Positions 14,203-21,606 of a DNA stretch of 23,810 nucleotides are shown one piece after another. Origin of the DNA: RGIG3102 sp964649845 (GTDB lineage Bacteria; Bacillota; Clostridia; Oscillospirales; Ruminococcaceae); contig CAZYSS010000023.1 of NCBI GenBank assembly GCA_964649845.1, positions 1 through 23,810 of the forward strand, given 5' to 3'. The notes under the pieces are model-generated. The model was not told where the DNA came from, searched no databases, and was given only the letters and a program-made list of their open reading frames with translations. The position numbers and the translations under genes are program-made. How positions within the stretch are numbered: the first letter of the stretch is position 1; each line of letters opens with the position of its first letter.

Positions 14203-15156
14203 ATGAGAAAAGTAATCGATTTATGTCTTGATATGCCTGATTTTGAAGAAGACCTTATCAGAACAGCTCATCATTTCTGCCTGCCTGAATTCCGCGAAGC
14301 CTGGGGTGGCTACCGCGAAAACTTCAACGGCGGCATCGAAAAGAAAATCGGTCTCACATTTGCAGAAATGGACGGCACTCTGGCCAACGAAGGCAGAGAA
14401 GCATTTATGAAGCTGGTGCGGGATGCAGCACACAAAAATGCACCTACACTGGAAAGCTTTATCAAAGAAATGGACGACCTGGGCGTAAGATGGGGTATGA
14501 CCTGCCACAACAGCCACGACAATGACAAAACTGCGGCTATCTGCCGCCAGTACCCTGACAGACTTGGCGGTTTCTGCTTTGTAAACCCACTGGACGGTAT
14601 GAAAGCAGTGCGTGAAGTTGAACGCGGTGTAAAAGAACTGGGTCTGAAAGCTGTTTACATCACAGCATTCAGAACACATCTGCCTGCAAATGACAAACAC
14701 AACTACCCAATTTATGCAAAATGTGTGGAACTGGGCGTGCCTGTATTTATCTACTGCAGTATGAACCTGTCCGGCTCCGTACCATATGACATCGGCCACC
14801 CACGCTATATTGACGAAGTTGCACGTGATTTCCCTGAACTGAAAATCCTTGCATCCGTAAGCGGCTGGCCTTGGACACTGGAATTTATCGGTCTGGCATT
14901 GCGCCACAAAAATGTTTACCTCAATATGGAAACACACAATCCTGCACTTATCACAGTACAGGGCAGCGGTTATGAACCTTATCTCCACTGGCTGCCAAGA
15001 GTACAGGACAAATTCTTCTTCTCATCTGACTGGAACAGCCAGGGCAAGAGCCTGGAATACCTTATCAATGCAGTTGAAGAATGGCCGTTCAGCGATGAAA
15101 TCAAAGAAAAAGTGCTGTACAGAAATGCGGCGGAATTTTTCGGAATAGAAATATAA
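14203..15156 (+). CDS. Amidohydrolase-2 (ACMSD-like) family protein lacking metal-binding histidines
   Basis: A 317-residue TIM-barrel protein of the PF04909 family. It has the usual framework: Y-P-D-R-L-G-G-F-C-F-V-N-P-L, E-L-G-L-K-A-V, Y-P-I-Y-A-K-C-V-E-L-G-V-P-V, A-R-D-F-P-E-L-K-I-L, S-G-W-P-W, N-V-Y-L-N, F-F-S-S-D-W, N-A-A-E-F-F-G-I. Metal ligands are mostly gone. The N-terminal D-x-H-x-H is D6-L-C8-L-D10, the barrel His of V-F-I-H is Tyr184, and the A-H-x-G-W-P-W His is replaced within A-S-V-S-G-W-P-W (217-224). Only Asp276 persists. Normal hydrolase or decarboxylase chemistry is doubtful; it may be metal-free or a binding protein. ATG 14203 fits AGAAAGGAA better than ATG 14197. It is flanked by its own promoter and terminator. 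Confidence 0.75.
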   Translation: MRKVIDLCLDMPDFEEDLIRTAHHFCLPEFREAWGGYRENFNGGIEKKIGLTFAEMDGTLANEGREAFMKLVRDAAHKNAPTLESFIKEMDDLGVRWGMTCHNSHDNDKTAAICRQYPDRLGGFCFVNPLDGMKAVREVERGVKELGLKAVYITAFRTHLPANDKHNYPIYAKCVELGVPVFIYCSMNLSGSVPYDIGHPRYIDEVARDFPELKILASVSGWPWTLEFIGLALRHKNVYLNMETHNPALITVQGSGYEPYLHWLPRVQDKFFFSSDWNSQGKSLEYLINAVEEWPFSDEIKEKVLYRNAAEFFGIEI

Positions 15157-15162
15157 AAAAAC

Positions 15163-15194
15163 ACAGGAGTCTCCTTGCCGGAGCCTCCTGTTTT
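15163..15194 (+). terminator. Terminator of the amidohydrolase-like gene
   Basis: ACAGGAG-T-CTCC / GGAG-C-CTCCTGT around TTGCC, followed by TTTCTT. Confidence 0.85.
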
Positions 15195-15214
15195 CTTGAC
15201 TTTACTTTATTAAA

Positions 15215-15243
15215 TTGGTATCATTAAATTAGGAAGATATAAT
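15215..15243 (+). promoter_or_regulatory. Promoter of the cytidylate-kinase-like gene
   Basis: TTGGTA (15215-15220), 17-nt spacer, TATAAT (15238-15243). The predicted leader is about 85 nt and contains the stem-loop at 15252-15291. Confidence 0.55.
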
Positions 15244-15251
15244 TTACCCAT

Positions 15252-15291
15252 CCTGCAGGGGCGGCACAGCGTGATGCCGGTAAAATGCAGG
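15252..15291 (+). other. Structured 5' leader of the cytidylate-kinase-like gene
   Basis: The outer stem CCTGCA/TGCAGG (15252-15257, 15286-15291) encloses an inner stem CGGCA/TGCCG (15262-15266, 15275-15279) with purine-rich internal loops. It sits between promoter and ribosome site. It does not match a riboswitch consensus I know, and has no T-tract. Confidence 0.45.
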
Positions 15292-15334
15292 AGCTGAAAA
15301 GACTATATCAGTAATAAGATAAAGGAGAACTACT

Positions 15335-15952
15335 ATGAGAATTATTACTATCAGCCGTGAATTCGGCAGTGGCGGCCGTGAACTTGGCAAACGTATGGCA
15401 GACGTACTTGGCTTTGACTACTACGACAAAGAAATTATCACAGCCATTGCATCCAAGAGTGGTATGGATGAAGAGTATGTTGAATCTGCTCTGGAAAGCA
15501 ACTACTGGCAGCAGGTACCTCTCACATTCAACAGCTCCTTTGAAGCAGTGAACCTGTGGCAGAATCCACAGACAAACCTGCTGGTTGAACAGAGAAAAGT
15601 TATTGAAAATATTGCCAAAAAAGGCAGAGACTGCATCATCGTTGGCCGTAATGCAGATGTACTGCTGTCCGAATACAATCCTCTCAGCATTTTTGTATGT
15701 GCAGATATGGATGCAAAGGTTCGCCGTTGTATGGAAAGAGCAAAAGAAGGTGAAAATCTGTCCCGCCGCGCTATGGAACAGAACATCCGCCGCATTGACA
15801 AAAACCGCGCACAGACAAGAGAAATGGTTACAGGTCTTAAATGGGGCCAGAGCAGTGCTTATGATGTAACTATCAACACATCAGGCTGGGAAATGAAAAA
15901 ACTGGCACCTGTTGTGGCAGAAATGGCACTGAAATGGTTTGAAAACAGATAA
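15335..15952 (+). CDS. Cytidylate kinase-like family protein
   Basis: A 205-residue P-loop protein of the cytidylate-kinase-2 family (PF13189). The start I-T-I-S-R-E-F-G-S-G-G-R-E-L-G (residues 4-18) is the nucleotide-binding loop in this family, D-Y-Y-D-K-E-I-I follows, and R-D-C-I-I-V-G-R-N-A-D matches the conserved G-R motif. R-I-D-K-N-R-A near residue 150 may be the lid arginines. Members are annotated as kinases from homology, and their real substrates are largely unknown; a separate cmk usually makes CDP. An AAAGGAGAA site supports the ATG. The gene is alone between its promoter and a terminator. Confidence 0.87.
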   Translation: MRIITISREFGSGGRELGKRMADVLGFDYYDKEIITAIASKSGMDEEYVESALESNYWQQVPLTFNSSFEAVNLWQNPQTNLLVEQRKVIENIAKKGRDCIIVGRNADVLLSEYNPLSIFVCADMDAKVRRCMERAKEGENLSRRAMEQNIRRIDKNRAQTREMVTGLKWGQSSAYDVTINTSGWEMKKLAPVVAEMALKWFENR

Positions 15953-15967
15953 TCGATATAATTATTG

Positions 15968-15997
15968 CAGGCACAGCATAAGCTGTGCCTGTTTTTT
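15968..15997 (+). terminator. Terminator of the cytidylate-kinase-like gene
   Basis: CAGGCACAGC-ATAA-GCTGTGCCTG followed by TTTTTT. Confidence 0.95.
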
Positions 15998-16077
15998 ACA
16001 GTGGAAGATGTGTTTTGATGTAACACGTATGAGAAACCTGCGGATAACAATTAAATTCAACTTTCGCACCAGTCTCC

Positions 16078-16457
16078 GTAGGGGCGGGCGCCACGACCGC
16101 CTGAAAAAAGGAACGGTCAAGACTGTTCCCTACAAATAAAATGCAAATTGCGTAGGGGCGAACATTGTTCGCCCGTGGATTATTCGCAAAAACTGAGTTC
16201 TGTCATTCCGAACACCGTAAGTGGAGGAATCTTTGCTCTGTCACTTTGTGCAGAGCAATAGTATGTATTGAGAAGGGGACGGGTTTCCCGTCCCGTCAAA
16301 AAAGGTAGTAGCGTTATCTGCAAATCCTGGTTTTGCATTCAAACCGCGTAGGGGAAGCTATCAGCTTCCCGCAGGAGGCAATTCGCCTCTTATATATAGG
16401 TTTATCAACACACAAATCTATACATAACCAGAGGGCAATTTGTAAATCGCCCCTACA
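16078..16457. repeat. Cluster of GTAGGGG-type hairpin repeats
   Basis: At least five units lie here. 16078-16133 runs GTAGGGGCGGGCG...CCCTAC with an inner GAACGGTC/GACTGTTC pair, as in the copy at 1371. 16152-16175 is GTAGGGGCGAACA/TTGTTCGCCC. GGGACGGG-TTT-CCCGTCCC is at 16276-16294. GTAGGGGAAGCT/AGCTTCCC is at 16348-16370, with GAGGC/GCCTC just after. An inverted copy ending CCCCTAC is at 16433-16456. TGTCATTCCGAA...GGAATC at 16201-16231 resembles an arm of the next element. No gene was found between 15998 and 16479. Confidence 0.7.
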
Positions 16458-16479
16458 GGTTTGTTATATTTTTAAAGCT

Positions 16480-16680
16480 AAAATGCACAGCCTTCCGGCC
16501 AATGTCATTAAGTTAAGGGAAATCTCAAATCTACAACTTAATAAAAGAAAGCAAAATGTCATTCTGAGCGTAGCGAAGAATCTTCGAATTTCTATAAAGC
16601 AAAGATTCTTCGTCACTTCGTTCCTCAGAATGACATATTTTTCTTATCTTAATGACATTGGCCTTCTGGCTGTGCATTTT
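16480..16680. mobile_element. MITE-like element with nested inverted repeats
   Basis: Left end 16480-16517 (AAAATGCACAGCC...) and right end 16643-16680 are 38-bp inverted repeats with about 33 matches. Inside is a second inverted pair: TGTCATTCTGAG (16557-16568) with CTCAGAATGACA (16624-16635), and GAAGAATCTT with AAGATTCTTC. The roughly 200-bp unit could fold into one long hairpin. It carries no gene and stops 5 nt from the stop codon of the aminotransferase gene. No target duplication is evident. Confidence 0.65.
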
Positions 16681-16685
16681 GTTTA

Positions 16686-17846
16686 TCAGAATTTTTCTTT
16701 ATATGCTTTTTTCAGATTTTCCAGGGCGGTGGTCATTCGCTCTGTGGTTGTGCCTATGTTCATTCTTACAAAGCCGTTTCCGCCCGGGCCGTATTCTTCG
16801 CCCCAGTCTGCCCATACCAGTGCTTCTTCTGTAAAGAAATGTTCAATCTCCTTGTCTGTCAGTCCCAGTCTGCGGCAGTCCAGCCAGGCCACAAAAGTGG
16901 CTTCCAACGGACTTGCTGTAATCAGCGGCATTTCTTTCAGTGCCTCTGTCAGCAGGCTGTACATCTCTTTTGTATGTGCGTTCATCTGCTGTACCCATTC
17001 CCGGCCATGTTGTGTGTAAGCTGCTTTCAGGATAGTGTAGAAAAACGGGTCTATACTGCCAAAATGGTCAATATCTTTCTGCTTTGAATATTTTTCTCGC
17101 AGTTCATCAGATGGAATAACCAGATTTGCCTGGTTCACACCTGTCAGGTTGAATGTTTTGCCCAGGGATGTGGAGGAAATACCCATAGCAGAGTCTATTT
17201 CTGTGTATGGCACAACTCTGTCACCCTGTGTGGTTTCTGCAAAAATCTCATCGCTGTAAACCACCACATTGTATTTCACTGCCATTTCTGCAATCTTTTT
17301 CAGGTCGCTTTCAGTAAAAATCTTACCTGTCGGATTGTGTGGATTTACAAGAATCAGCATTTTGTTTTCAGGCATTGCCATCTTTTCTTCCAGGTCGGCA
17401 AAGTCCAGGAAATATACCCCATTGTTTTCAATCAGCGGATTTGATATAACTTTTCTGCTGTTTCTCACCACAGCCCTGTCGAAGCGACCGTAAGACGGAT
17501 GCTGGATAATCACGCCGTCACCCACATCAGTAAACGCCCTTATGGCTGTGGACAGACCAAAGGTTGTGCCCAGAGTGGCCACAATATGGTCTGGGTTTAC
17601 ATCCCAGCTTCTTGTCAGTTTCATCCAGCTGCATATGGATGTTTTATAGTCTTTGTCAGGCAGGGTAAAACCATACAGACCATTTCTGGCAAAGTCTGAA
17701 ATAGCCTCTGTGATAAATTCAGGCAGGGGATAGTCCATCTCCGCGCCGGACAGCATCACACCGCCCTGTGGTATATCTGCACCCCAGCTGCCTTTCATAT
17801 TGCCATTGTCAATATGGCTGGCCCATTTGTCAAAATTGTATTTCAT
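16686..17846 (-). CDS. MalY/PatB family PLP-dependent aminotransferase/cystathionine beta-lyase
   Basis: A 386-residue fold-type I PLP enzyme of the MalY/PatB group. The N-terminal D-K-W...G-A-D-I-P and A-E-M-D-Y-P-L-P are typical of the group. N-P-H-N-P-T-G binds the cofactor ring region, V-V-V-Y-S-D-E-I-F follows, the PLP lysine is Lys230 in S-L-G-K-T-F-N-L-T-G, and the carboxylate-binding Arg is in G-F-V-R-M-N-I-G. Members cleave C-S bonds of cystathionine or cysteine conjugates, releasing pyruvate and ammonia; MalY of E. coli also modulates MalT. AGGAGA precedes the ATG. The gene has its own promoter and is divergent from the cyclophilin gene. C-S lyase is the more likely activity; plain aminotransferase is possible. 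Confidence 0.88.
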   Translation of the reverse strand: MKYNFDKWASHIDNGNMKGSWGADIPQGGVMLSGAEMDYPLPEFITEAISDFARNGLYGFTLPDKDYKTSICSWMKLTRSWDVNPDHIVATLGTTFGLSTAIRAFTDVGDGVIIQHPSYGRFDRAVVRNSRKVISNPLIENNGVYFLDFADLEEKMAMPENKMLILVNPHNPTGKIFTESDLKKIAEMAVKYNVVVYSDEIFAETTQGDRVVPYTEIDSAMGISSTSLGKTFNLTGVNQANLVIPSDELREKYSKQKDIDHFGSIDPFFYTILKAAYTQHGREWVQQMNAHTKEMYSLLTEALKEMPLITASPLEATFVAWLDCRRLGLTDKEIEHFFTEEALVWADWGEEYGPGGNGFVRMNIGTTTERMTTALENLKKAYKEKF

Positions 17847-17875
17847 AACTGTCTCCTAAATGTTGTTATGATAAA

Positions 17876-17904
17876 AGTATATATTTTTTTCAGCGTGAGG
17901 GCAA
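17876..17904 (-). promoter_or_regulatory. Promoter of the MalY/PatB gene
   Basis: Minus strand TTGCCC (complement of 17899-17904), 17-nt spacer, TATACT (complement of 17876-17881). Confidence 0.65.
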
Positions 17905-17912
17905 CAGTAATC

Positions 17913-17941
17913 TTGCTACAATTACCACAAATTGCTATAAT
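17913..17941 (+). promoter_or_regulatory. Promoter of the cyclophilin gene
   Basis: TTGCTA (17913-17918), 17-nt spacer, TATAAT (17936-17941). It lies back-to-back with the minus-strand promoter, with the two -35 boxes 8 nt apart. Confidence 0.7.
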
Positions 17942-17970
17942 AACATCAATATAAATACAGGAGAATTACA

Positions 17971-18528
17971 ATGAAACATCCTATAGCAAAAATGTATACT
18001 TCAAAAGGTGTTATAACTATTGAACTTTATCCGGAATACGCCCCTAACACTGTAAACAGCTTTATCTGGGCAGCAAATGAAAAGATGTATAAAGACCGCC
18101 TGATAAAACGTGTGGTACCGGGTTTTGTGCTGCAGCCATCCTACTGCTTTTTTGACGATAAACGCTGCGACTATATGATAGATGGCGAATTTGCATCCAA
18201 CAGCATCGATAATCCTATGAAAATGGAAAAATGGACAGTTGCCATGGCAGGTGATGGCGACAAAGAGGCCCACGGCTGCGAATTTTTTATCACACTTTCA
18301 GATGAAGCAGGCGAAAAACTGCAGGGCAGGTTTGCGGCTTTCGGCAGAGTTATAGACGGATTTGATGAGGTGACACGTCTGGAAAGTGTACCCACAAACC
18401 CTGTGCACCCACAGGGGGTGAGCGCTGTGATAAACCAGCCTGCAGAAGATGAATTTATGCTGGATATTACGGTGGAAACCTATGGTGTGGAATACCCACA
18501 GCCGGTTATAAAGTACTGGCCGGAATAA
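17971..18528 (+). CDS. Cyclophilin-type peptidyl-prolyl cis-trans isomerase
   Basis: A 185-residue cytoplasmic cyclophilin with no signal peptide. T-S-K-G-V-I-T-I-E-L-Y-P-E-Y-A-P-N-T-V-N-S-F is the standard start. The catalytic Arg lies in I-K-R-V-V-P-G-F-V-L-Q, and the Phe of the proline pocket in C-E-F-F-I-T-L. F-A-A-F-G-R-V-I-D-G-F-D-E-V closes the fold. The usual Q-G-G-D after the catalytic strand is replaced by Q-P-S-Y-C-F-F-D-D, so loop geometry may differ. It accelerates prolyl isomerisation during folding. Ribosome site ACAGGAGAA; own promoter and terminator. Confidence 0.9.
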   Translation: MKHPIAKMYTSKGVITIELYPEYAPNTVNSFIWAANEKMYKDRLIKRVVPGFVLQPSYCFFDDKRCDYMIDGEFASNSIDNPMKMEKWTVAMAGDGDKEAHGCEFFITLSDEAGEKLQGRFAAFGRVIDGFDEVTRLESVPTNPVHPQGVSAVINQPAEDEFMLDITVETYGVEYPQPVIKYWPE

Positions 18529-18536
18529 TAATTGAC

Positions 18537-18573
18537 CAATCCGCATTGCTGTCCCGACAGATAATGCGGATTG
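18537..18573 (+). terminator. Terminator of the cyclophilin gene
   Basis: CAATCCGCATT / AATGCGGATTG with a nested CTGTC/GACAG helix in the loop, followed by TCTTGTTT. Confidence 0.8.
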
Positions 18574-18592
18574 TCTTGTTTAAGACGAAAAA

Positions 18593-18656
18593 CTCACATA
18601 AAACTAACACCAGGCCTGTATTTCTAACACAGGACTAACAGCAAAAATGTTATTAT
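18593..18656 (+). promoter_or_regulatory. Tandem CTAACA repeats and -10 box ahead of the KdpDE-like genes
   Basis: CTCACA (18593) and CTAACA (18604) are 11 nt apart; CTAACA (18624) and CTAACA (18635) are again 11 nt apart. Direct half-sites at 11-bp pitch are the PhoB/OmpR-family binding pattern. TATTAT (18651-18656) is a plausible -10, whose -35 position (about 18628-18633) falls inside the second pair and is poor, as expected for an activator-dependent promoter. Confidence 0.5.
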
Positions 18657-18749
18657 TGTATAGGTAAAAGAATATCGAATTATCGGGATTTATGGGTTTT
18701 TCGGAGCTTGAAACAGTTTACTTGTATAAAACTTCGAAAAGGAGCTATT

Positions 18750-20273
18750 ATGGCAAAAGATGAAAACAAAATAACCGGTAAAAACACACTGGAAGAAAAT
18801 ATTTTTGCAGGACCTGTCAGCATTCTGACTGCAATAGCTGTAGGTTATTTTATGGAATACGCAGGTATTCCGGAAACCAATATTGCTATTGTTTTCCTGC
18901 TGGCTGTTGTGGCAGAATCCCTGTTTACACAGAACTATCTTGTAAGTATGATTTATTCTGTTACAGCTACGCTGGCGTTCAACTACTTTTTTACAATGCC
19001 GTATATGGCGTTTGCCATCGACAATGTCAGCTATGTTATCACATTTGTGATTATGGTTACGGTATCTCTTATCATCAGTATGCTGACACAGCGTATAAAA
19101 AACAATGCCCATGAAGCCAATCTGCGCGCAGAGGAAAACAGGGCTTTATATGTTTTTACAAACCAGCTTTCTGCTGCAACTGATATTGAAAATATTGTGC
19201 GTATTTCAGTTGGCAATATCAGCCAGGTGATTGATGCCAGGGTTACAATGGTCTATATGGATGACACTGGTCTGGATGTTGTTTATAAAACTGTTGAATG
19301 TCTGGGTGATAACCTGACTGTTACAGATACAGTATTTCCGCAGGGCGTGACAGACCTTGCACTGTTTCAGAAACATTGTGATAATCAGAAGTCTGTCAAT
19401 CTGTGGAATGTTACAGGCAGTGACGGTCTGCTAGCTGTTGTGTTTCTGCCAAGTATGCGTATGGCATGGTTAGGTGAAAACCGGCGCCGTGTGGTAAAGG
19501 TTATGCTGGAAAGTACCGCTATGGCTATAGACCGTTGGCGCGCCACAGAAAGGCAGAATCACCTGCTGCAGGAAAATGAAAGGGAACGTTACAGAAGCAA
19601 TCTGCTGCGTGCAATCTCCCACGACCTGCGCACACCGCTGTCTGGCATTATGGGGACCAGTGAAATGATTATGGATATGACCGACAGGGCAGATTCACGT
19701 TATGAGCTGGCAAAAGAAATACGGGATGATGCCGACTGGCTGCATTCCCTTATGGAAAATATCTTAAATCTTACACGCCTTGAAGACAATGACCACGCGC
19801 TGAAAAAACAGCCGGAAGCAGTGGAAGAAATTATCGGTGTAACACTCGAAAGATTTGAAAAACGAGCTCCGGGACGCGAGCTTAACATAAAAATTCCAAA
19901 TGAACTTATCATTGTTCCGATGGACGCCAAACTGATAGTTCAGGTGCTTATCAATTTGCTGGACAACTCTTTAAAACATACTACACAAGAGCAGGAAATC
20001 TCCCTGACTGTGACAAGACAGGGGGATGCCGCCTGCTTTACAGTGGCAGACAGAGGTACAGGTATAGCACCGGAGGATTTGCCATATATATTCCAGATGT
20101 ATTACACATCTGCAAAAGACGCTGCTGATTCCAAAAAAGGTATGGGACTTGGCCTTGCCATATGCAGTGCAGTTGTGACAGCCCACGGCGGCACAATCAC
20201 TGCAGAAAACAGGGAAGGCGGCGGCGCACAGTTTACATTCACTTTACCTATGGAGGTAGTTGCCAATGAGTAA
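18750..20273 (+). CDS. KdpD-like sensor histidine kinase (DUF4118 membrane domain)
   Basis: A 507-residue kinase. Residues about 18-115 hold four closely spaced membrane helices of the KdpD/DUF4118 type (I-A-V-G-Y-F-M-E-Y-A-G-I, T-N-I-A-I-V-F-L-L-A-V). A GAF-like segment (about 130-260) follows. HisKA has R-A-I-S-H-D-L-R-T-P-L with His291. The ATPase domain has N-L-L-D-N-S-L-K-H-T (about 402-411), D-R-G-T-G-I-A and G-M-G-L-G-L-A-I. Full KdpD (about 900 aa) has N-terminal KdpD and USP domains; these are absent, and no kdpFABC is nearby, so the signal need not be potassium. AAAGGAG fits ATG 18750. It overlaps the regulator gene by 8 nt. Confidence 0.88.
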   Translation: MAKDENKITGKNTLEENIFAGPVSILTAIAVGYFMEYAGIPETNIAIVFLLAVVAESLFTQNYLVSMIYSVTATLAFNYFFTMPYMAFAIDNVSYVITFVIMVTVSLIISMLTQRIKNNAHEANLRAEENRALYVFTNQLSAATDIENIVRISVGNISQVIDARVTMVYMDDTGLDVVYKTVECLGDNLTVTDTVFPQGVTDLALFQKHCDNQKSVNLWNVTGSDGLLAVVFLPSMRMAWLGENRRRVVKVMLESTAMAIDRWRATERQNHLLQENERERYRSNLLRAISHDLRTPLSGIMGTSEMIMDMTDRADSRYELAKEIRDDADWLHSLMENILNLTRLEDNDHALKKQPEAVEEIIGVTLERFEKRAPGRELNIKIPNELIIVPMDAKLIVQVLINLLDNSLKHTTQEQEISLTVTRQGDAACFTVADRGTGIAPEDLPYIFQMYYTSAKDAADSKKGMGLGLAICSAVVTAHGGTITAENREGGGAQFTFTLPMEVVANE

Positions 20274-20964
20274 ATTAAAAGAGACAATCCTTGTTGTTGA
20301 AGATGACCTGCAGATAAGAAACTTTATCGTTTATTCATTGAAAAATGAAGGCTACAACAGCAAAATAGCCACTACAGGCGCACAGGCTATGAATATTCTT
20401 GTTTCGGAAACCATAGACCTTGTTATTCTTGACCTTGGTCTTCCGGATATAGATGGTCTGGAAGTTTTGCAGAGACTGAGAGAATGGTCTGAAATTCCTG
20501 TTATCATAGTTTCAGCCAGAGACCAGGATAAGGAAAAGGCATTTGCCCTTGATATGGGTGCAGACGACTATCTGACAAAGCCGTTCTCATCCACTGAACT
20601 GCTGGCCCGCATCCGTGTGGCAATCCGCCACATGAACCGTCGGGACAAGCTGAAAAAGCAGTCTGTGCTGCAGGTGAAGGCACTGAAGATAGACCTGGAA
20701 AAACGCCTGGTTTACCTCAATGACCGGGAAGTGCATATGACACCTATGGAATATACACTTTTATCATTGCTGATGAAAAACAGGGGCAAAGTGGTAACTA
20801 CTGCTGCAATAATCAAAGAACTTTGGGGTCCGGGCTATGGCCAGGACACACAGGCACTGCGAACACTGATGGCAGGTCTCCGCCGCAAGGTAGAAGAAAA
20901 CCCAGCCAAACCACAGTATATTATGACTGAAATCGGTGTGGGCTACAGAATGACAGAAGACTGA
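20266..20964 (+). CDS. KdpE-like OmpR/PhoB-family response regulator
   Basis: A 232-residue regulator. The receiver domain has V-E-D-D near the N-terminus, the phosphoacceptor Asp56 in V-I-L-D-L-G-L-P-D-I-D-G, and Lys105 in L-T-K-P-F. The winged helix (about 130-228) contains L-E-K-R-L-V-Y-L-N, M-T-P-M-E-Y-T-L-L and T-L-M-A-G-L-R-R-K-V-E, typical of KdpE. ATG 20266 overlaps the kinase stop as ATGAGTAA, and GGAGGT is 9 nt upstream; the in-frame TTG at 20260 is less likely. It probably binds the CTAACA repeats at 18593-18640 and so its own promoter (inference). Confidence 0.92.
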   Translation: MSKLKETILVVEDDLQIRNFIVYSLKNEGYNSKIATTGAQAMNILVSETIDLVILDLGLPDIDGLEVLQRLREWSEIPVIIVSARDQDKEKAFALDMGADDYLTKPFSSTELLARIRVAIRHMNRRDKLKKQSVLQVKALKIDLEKRLVYLNDREVHMTPMEYTLLSLLMKNRGKVVTTAAIIKELWGPGYGQDTQALRTLMAGLRRKVEENPAKPQYIMTEIGVGYRMTED

Positions 20965-20988
20965 TAATCTGATATAAAGGAGGCATAT

Positions 20989-21429
20989 ATGGAAAATCAG
21001 TTCACATATTCCCTGATTGACTTGAATATGTCCGTCAATCAGATAAGAGGCAGCTGGGTACAGCTGGCAAAAAAATACAATATAAATTACCACGAAATGC
21101 TGGTGCTTTACCACGTGTATTGCAACGGCAGATGTACACAGAAGCAGATATGTGAAGACCACCTGCTGCCAAAACAGACGGTAAACAACATTGTGTCGGA
21201 ACTCAAGACAGAAGGGTACATAGAGTTGCAGTCTGCCATCGGCAACAAAAAGGAAAAGGTGCTTGTTCTCACACCTTCAGGTGAAGAATATATCTCCACC
21301 CTGGTTTCTTCAATGAAAAATGTGGAAGATATTATGAAAGAGAAAATAGGTGCAGAAAATCTGCGGACACTGGCACAGCTTCTGGCAGAATATGGTGATA
21401 TTATAAGAGAAGTTGTTGCCGCTGACTGA
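20989..21429 (+). CDS. MarR-family transcriptional regulator
   Basis: A 146-residue winged-helix protein. A dimerisation helix (about residues 8-30) precedes the wHTH: M-L-V-L-Y-H-V-Y, T-Q-K-Q-I-C-E, L-P-K-Q-T-V-N-N-I-V-S-E-L (recognition helix) and the wing K-K-E-K-V-L-V-L-T-P-S-G. Long C-terminal helices complete the dimer. It lies 24 nt after the response-regulator gene with a perfect AAAGGAGG site, so it is likely the third gene of the operon. No target gene is obvious. Confidence 0.9.
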   Translation: MENQFTYSLIDLNMSVNQIRGSWVQLAKKYNINYHEMLVLYHVYCNGRCTQKQICEDHLLPKQTVNNIVSELKTEGYIELQSAIGNKKEKVLVLTPSGEEYISTLVSSMKNVEDIMKEKIGAENLRTLAQLLAEYGDIIREVVAAD

Positions 21430-21452
21430 TGCTCAGTCACTTATGAAGCAAA

Positions 21453-21486
21453 TTAAAGACGGATTGCAGCTGCAATCCGTCTTTAA
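21453..21486. terminator. Perfect 34-bp palindrome ending the two-component operon
   Basis: TTAAAGACGGATTGCAG followed directly by its reverse complement. T-rich sequence (GTTTTTAG) follows on the plus strand. Confidence 0.8.
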
Positions 21487-21532
21487 TGTTTTTAGTATAA
21501 TAAATGTAATATGAACTACAGTACGGAAAAAC

Positions 21533-21573
21533 AAACACAGTCACAGCGGACAAACCGCAATGACTGTGTTTTT
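21533..21573. terminator. Second, bidirectional terminator before ridA
   Basis: AAACACAGTCA / TGACTGTGTTT encloses GCGG-ACAAA-CCGC. A TTTTTCTT tract follows on plus. On minus the stem ends in TTTGTTTTT, so it can also end ridA. Confidence 0.85.
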
Positions 21574-21606
21574 CTTCTGTTCAGTTAAAATTGCTTGTTG
21601 AATAAC

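Noticed and set aside
14221..14988. 255-codon minus-strand frame opposite the amidohydrolase-like gene
   Set aside because: Antisense shadow; the plus frame has clear family homology and a promoter.
15252..15291. Known riboswitch (ZTP, fluoride, THF, c-di-GMP or SAM)
   Set aside because: The conserved loop sequences of these classes are not present, so only a generic structured leader is claimed.
16333..17019. 228-codon plus-strand frame across the repeat element and the aminotransferase gene
   Set aside because: It crosses the inverted-repeat element and then runs antisense to a well-supported enzyme gene.
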